Source of the DNA: Thermoanaerobaculum sp.
GTDB lineage: Bacteria > Acidobacteriota > Thermoanaerobaculia > Multivoradales > UBA5704
DNA: 64,000 nucleotides
Direction of reading: 5' to 3'
Assembly (NCBI GenBank): GCA_021154885.1
Contig: JAJKHS010000053.1
Location: 1-64,000, forward strand
Positions 62,005-64,000 of the stretch are shown piece after piece (position 1 is the stretch's first letter; each line of letters starts with the position of its first letter). Position numbers and translations under genes: made by a program. The notes beneath the pieces are model-generated. The model did no database searches and was not told where the DNA came from. It saw only the letters and a list, made by a program, of their open reading frames with translations.

Positions 62005-62636
62005 GCTGGGCCTGCCGCCGCTTCCGCGCCCGCTTTGCTCCGGGCGTCGCCTCGCCGCACCGCCGGGCCTGCCCGGCCTGCGACGCCTATGCCGCCGCGG
62101 TCGAGCAGGCCACCGGGGTCCGTCTGCCCCTTCCTCCCAGTCTGCAACGCAATCTGCGGGCCCTGGTCGCACCCGAGCCCGGAGCCGTCCTGCCGTTCCC
62201 CGTGCCGCGGTTGCCGGTGCCGGACGCCCTCGCCACGCGGCTGCGGTCGCTCGCGCAGCCCGCCCGCCCGGCGCCCCCGGAATGGGTGCGCAGCCCGCGC
62301 CTGGCCATCGCCGCGAGTGTGATCCTGGCACTGCTCCTGGGTCCGGTCCTCGCCGGAGCCGCCGACCGCGGCGAGCAGGCGCTGCGCCTCGCCCATCAGC
62401 TCGCCCACCGGGAGGTGGCCCCGCTCCTCGAGGACGCCGGCACGCGGAGCCGCAAGGAGCTGACGCGTCTGCGGCTCGCCGCCGGCGCGGCTCGCGAGAC
62501 CGCGACTCAGTCCATGAACCGTCTCCGCGCCGGGATCTCCAACCTCTCGGGCCGGTTGTCCACCGTTGTATCCGAACACTTCACAAACCTGGGCCCGCGG
62601 CATGAGACCGGCGGGCCCTCTAGGAGATCGCGATGA
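61998..62636 (+). CDS. Putative anti-sigma factor, single TM
   Basis: The 212-residue protein begins with a short Cys/His segment (HRRACPACDAYAAAVEQATG), a zinc-finger-like anti-sigma feature, followed by a Pro-rich linker, one TM (RLAIAASVILALLLGPVLAG) and a helical tail outside. Overlap with the sigma gene supports the role. The Cys pair is CPAC, the His is a few residues upstream; not the canonical order, so moderate confidence. Confidence 0.7.
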   Translation: MLSWACRRFRARFAPGVASPHRRACPACDAYAAAVEQATGVRLPLPPSLQRNLRALVAPEPGAVLPFPVPRLPVPDALATRLRSLAQPARPAPPEWVRSPRLAIAASVILALLLGPVLAGAADRGEQALRLAHQLAHREVAPLLEDAGTRSRKELTRLRLAAGAARETATQSMNRLRAGISNLSGRLSTVVSEHFTNLGPRHETGGPSRRSR

Positions 62637-63193
62637 ATCCTGCAGAGAACTGGCATACCCAATCCGGTGCCGCCGAAACCGAGACGCCGGCGCCCGCCCC
62701 GACTCTTCCCGCCGCCGCCGTCGCACCGCCCGTCCTGCGCAAGAACCCCGGCCTGGCCGCCCTCCTCTCCCTGGTTCCGGGGATGGGCAACGTCTACAAC
62801 GGCCTCTACCTGCGGGGGATCACCTTCTTCCTCCTCATCGCCAGCCTGATCACCATCGTCGCCCGCGGCAACCACGATCTCTTCGGGATGGCGATCGCCT
62901 TCTTCTGGATCTTCAACGTCATCGACGCCTACCGCCAAGCGACGCTGATCAACTACGGCTATGCCCAGGACCTCGGTCTGGTCGATCTGCCCCGTTACCC
63001 ACGGGCCAGCCAGGGCGGCCTGGCGGCGGGGATCCTCCTGACTCTGATCGGCCTCTTCGCGGTGCTCGATCAGTACTTCAACGTCCGCCTCGACTGGCTC
63101 TTGGACTTCTGGCCCTTCGCCCTCGTCGTCGCCGGTGTCTGGCTGATCTGGGGCGCCCTCCGCGACCGGCGCCGGGGCCTGGGGGAAAAATGA
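62633..63193 (+). CDS. Multi-TM membrane protein (DUF5683/TM2-like)
   Basis: The 186-residue protein has a Pro/Ala-rich N-terminus, then about four TM helices (NPGLAALLSLVPGMGNVYNG, FFLLIASLITIVARGN, AAGILLTLIGLFAVLDQYF, FALVVAGVWLIWGALRDRRR). The PG-x-GN-x-YNGLYLRG motif recurs in TM2-like and LiaF-like proteins. It overlaps the anti-sigma gene by four bases and completes a three-gene operon. Confidence 0.75.
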   Translation: MNPAENWHTQSGAAETETPAPAPTLPAAAVAPPVLRKNPGLAALLSLVPGMGNVYNGLYLRGITFFLLIASLITIVARGNHDLFGMAIAFFWIFNVIDAYRQATLINYGYAQDLGLVDLPRYPRASQGGLAAGILLTLIGLFAVLDQYFNVRLDWLLDFWPFALVVAGVWLIWGALRDRRRGLGEK

Positions 63194-63289
63194 CGTAAAG
63201 GATCAGCCCCTGATCGTTTCTCCTGGCCCGGACCTTGCAGTACCGGCTGTGACATGAGTCAACCGGGTCAAACTACAAAGGAGAACATC

Positions 63290-63478
63290 ATGGGAATCGG
63301 ACAGGACGGAGACAGGAACGTCGTCAAGGGCGCCGGCAAGCAGGCCGAAGGCAAGGTGAACGAAGTGGCCGGAGCCGCCAAGGGCGATCTCGGTCAGGAG
63401 CTCGGCGGCAAGGTGGAAAAGAACGTCGGCAAGGCGCAGGAGAAGGTCGGAAGCGGCGAACAGAGGGCCGCGAGATAA
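63290..63478 (+). CDS. CsbD family stress protein
   Basis: The 62-residue product (MGIGQDGDRNVVKGAGKQAE, GKVNEVAGAAKGDLGQELGG) matches CsbD-like proteins, small, highly charged and usually stress-induced. AAAGGAGAAC lies four bases upstream of the ATG. The next gene starts 36 bases later with its own ribosome site. Confidence 0.85.
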   Translation: MGIGQDGDRNVVKGAGKQAEGKVNEVAGAAKGDLGQELGGKVEKNVGKAQEKVGSGEQRAAR

Positions 63479-63513
63479 CGACGCCACCTCTCTTTATATA
63501 AGGAGAAACGACC

Positions 63514-63663
63514 ATGCTCTTGATGATTGCTCTGGTTCTGCTGGTGCTGTGGGCACTCGGCCTTTTCGCTTTCCACGTCACCACCGGACTGATCCACCTC
63601 CTTCTGGTCATCGCCGTCGTCGTGGCGATTGTCCACCTCATCCAGGGCAGACGCGTCGTCTGA
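63514..63663 (+). CDS. lmo0937-type small membrane protein (DUF5670)
   Basis: A 49-residue ORF, too short for standard ORF finding, starts at the ATG at 63514 with AAGGAG nearby. It has two TM stretches (LLMIALVLLVLWALGLFAF, LIHLLLVIAVVVAIVHLIQG) and ends RRVV, the pattern of the lmo0937/DUF5670 family. Such genes often follow CsbD genes and are stress-linked. Confidence 0.85.
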   Translation: MLLMIALVLLVLWALGLFAFHVTTGLIHLLLVIAVVVAIVHLIQGRRVV

Positions 63664-63724
63664 GCGCGCCTGGGTCTTCTCGGCCGTCACCCCTCCGGTG
63701 TGGACCGGCGGGGTGGATGGTCAT

Positions 63725-64000
63725 TCATCCCGGCTTGTTACAGAGATCCAGCACGACTTCCACCCGCCGGTTCTTCTGGCGCCCCGCCGGATCGTCCGCG
63801 CCGTCGGGCTTCGTGTTGGGAGCCACCGGGCGCCGCTTGCCCCACCCTTTCGTGGGCGTGGCCGCGGGCAAGGCGCCGTGCGCCGCGAGCCAGTCCTTGA
63901 CGGTCTGCGCCCGTTTTTCGCTCAGCGTCTGATTGTAGGCGTCGTTGCCCTTCGCGTCGGTATGGCCCTCCACCGTCGCCGGGTGCTTGCCGGCCTTGGC
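63725..64000 (-). CDS. OmpA family protein, C-terminal part (5' end outside the window)
   Basis: The frame enters from the right edge and ends at 63725. It reads VEGHTDAKGNDAYNQTLSEK, RAQTVKDWLAAHGA, and QKNRRVEVVLD, the peptidoglycan-binding OmpA_C domain with its conserved Asp and Arg residues (GHTD, NRRVE). About 91 residues are visible; the rest lies beyond the window. Confidence 0.9.
   Translation of the reverse strand, partial: AKAGKHPATVEGHTDAKGNDAYNQTLSEKRAQTVKDWLAAHGALPAATPTKGWGKRRPVAPNTKPDGADDPAGRQKNRRVEVVLDLCNKPG

Noticed and set aside
1-64000. tRNA or rRNA genes
   Set aside because: I looked for T-loop (GGTTCGA-type) and rRNA-like words on both strands and found no convincing candidate; a covariance-model search would be decisive.

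Overview
The window is GC-rich, densely coded DNA from a Gram-negative bacterium; an LpxC domain, TonB-independent MacAB-type export genes and an OmpA-type protein imply an outer membrane. Two very large VPS10/BNR 'sortilin-like' exported proteins, orphan class I lanthipeptide-like precursors, TPR proteins with an anti-sigma-like zinc motif, DinB-fold proteins and many small exported Cys-rich proteins are the mix I associate with Acidobacteriota (Thermoanaerobaculia-like). That assignment is inference; no rRNA or tRNA gene was seen.

Layout. 0.1-4 kb: a 5'-truncated type I restriction R subunit ending in an S24 (LexA-like) domain, then a Schlafen/AlbA_2 ATP-binding regulator. 4-9.7 kb (minus): a translationally coupled trio (trypsin-like protease, a stand-alone copy of its N-terminal domain, a metallo-beta-lactamase-fold hydrolase), then peptidase T, a TPR protein and a small exported protein. 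10-14.2 kb: MmcQ and GNAT proteins and a DUF4062-NACHT-FGE-sulfatase protein that looks like an immune NLR. 14-23 kb: the first VPS10 protein, DinB proteins, a response-regulator/LpxC fusion, a cupin, a peroxiredoxin. 23-27 kb: an unannotated five-Cys RiPP precursor divergent from a MacAB-type exporter. 27-31 kb: a minus-strand membrane/lipid cluster (DoxX-DUF3419 fusion, DUF2071, membrane methyltransferase) and a second five-Cys RiPP precursor. 31-38.5 kb: the second VPS10 protein, a GH25 lysozyme, a cytochrome-like pair.

38.9-44.9 kb is a lower-GC, repeat-rich patch with a pseudopilin, a methyltransferase, hypothetical membrane proteins, a broken antitoxin/PIN locus, a transposase-like tail and a degenerate 20-nt tandem array. 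45-54 kb holds an MFS transporter, MazEF and a complete four-gene Wadjet (JetABCD) anti-plasmid system, with jetC and jetD separated by a ~430-bp inverted repeat. 54-64 kb holds a ketopantoate reductase, a DAACS symporter, a Tat-exported multicopper oxidase with an NTF2-like partner, a Kazal-type inhibitor, an ECF sigma/putative anti-sigma/membrane-protein operon, stress-type small proteins (CsbD, lmo0937) and the end of an OmpA-like protein.

At least four families of interspersed palindromic repeats sit at gene ends, one of them inside the apparent 3' end of the first VPS10 gene. The defence-related genes (HsdR remnant, AlbA_2, NACHT, MazEF, Wadjet, decayed antitoxin) are spread along the window rather than forming one island.
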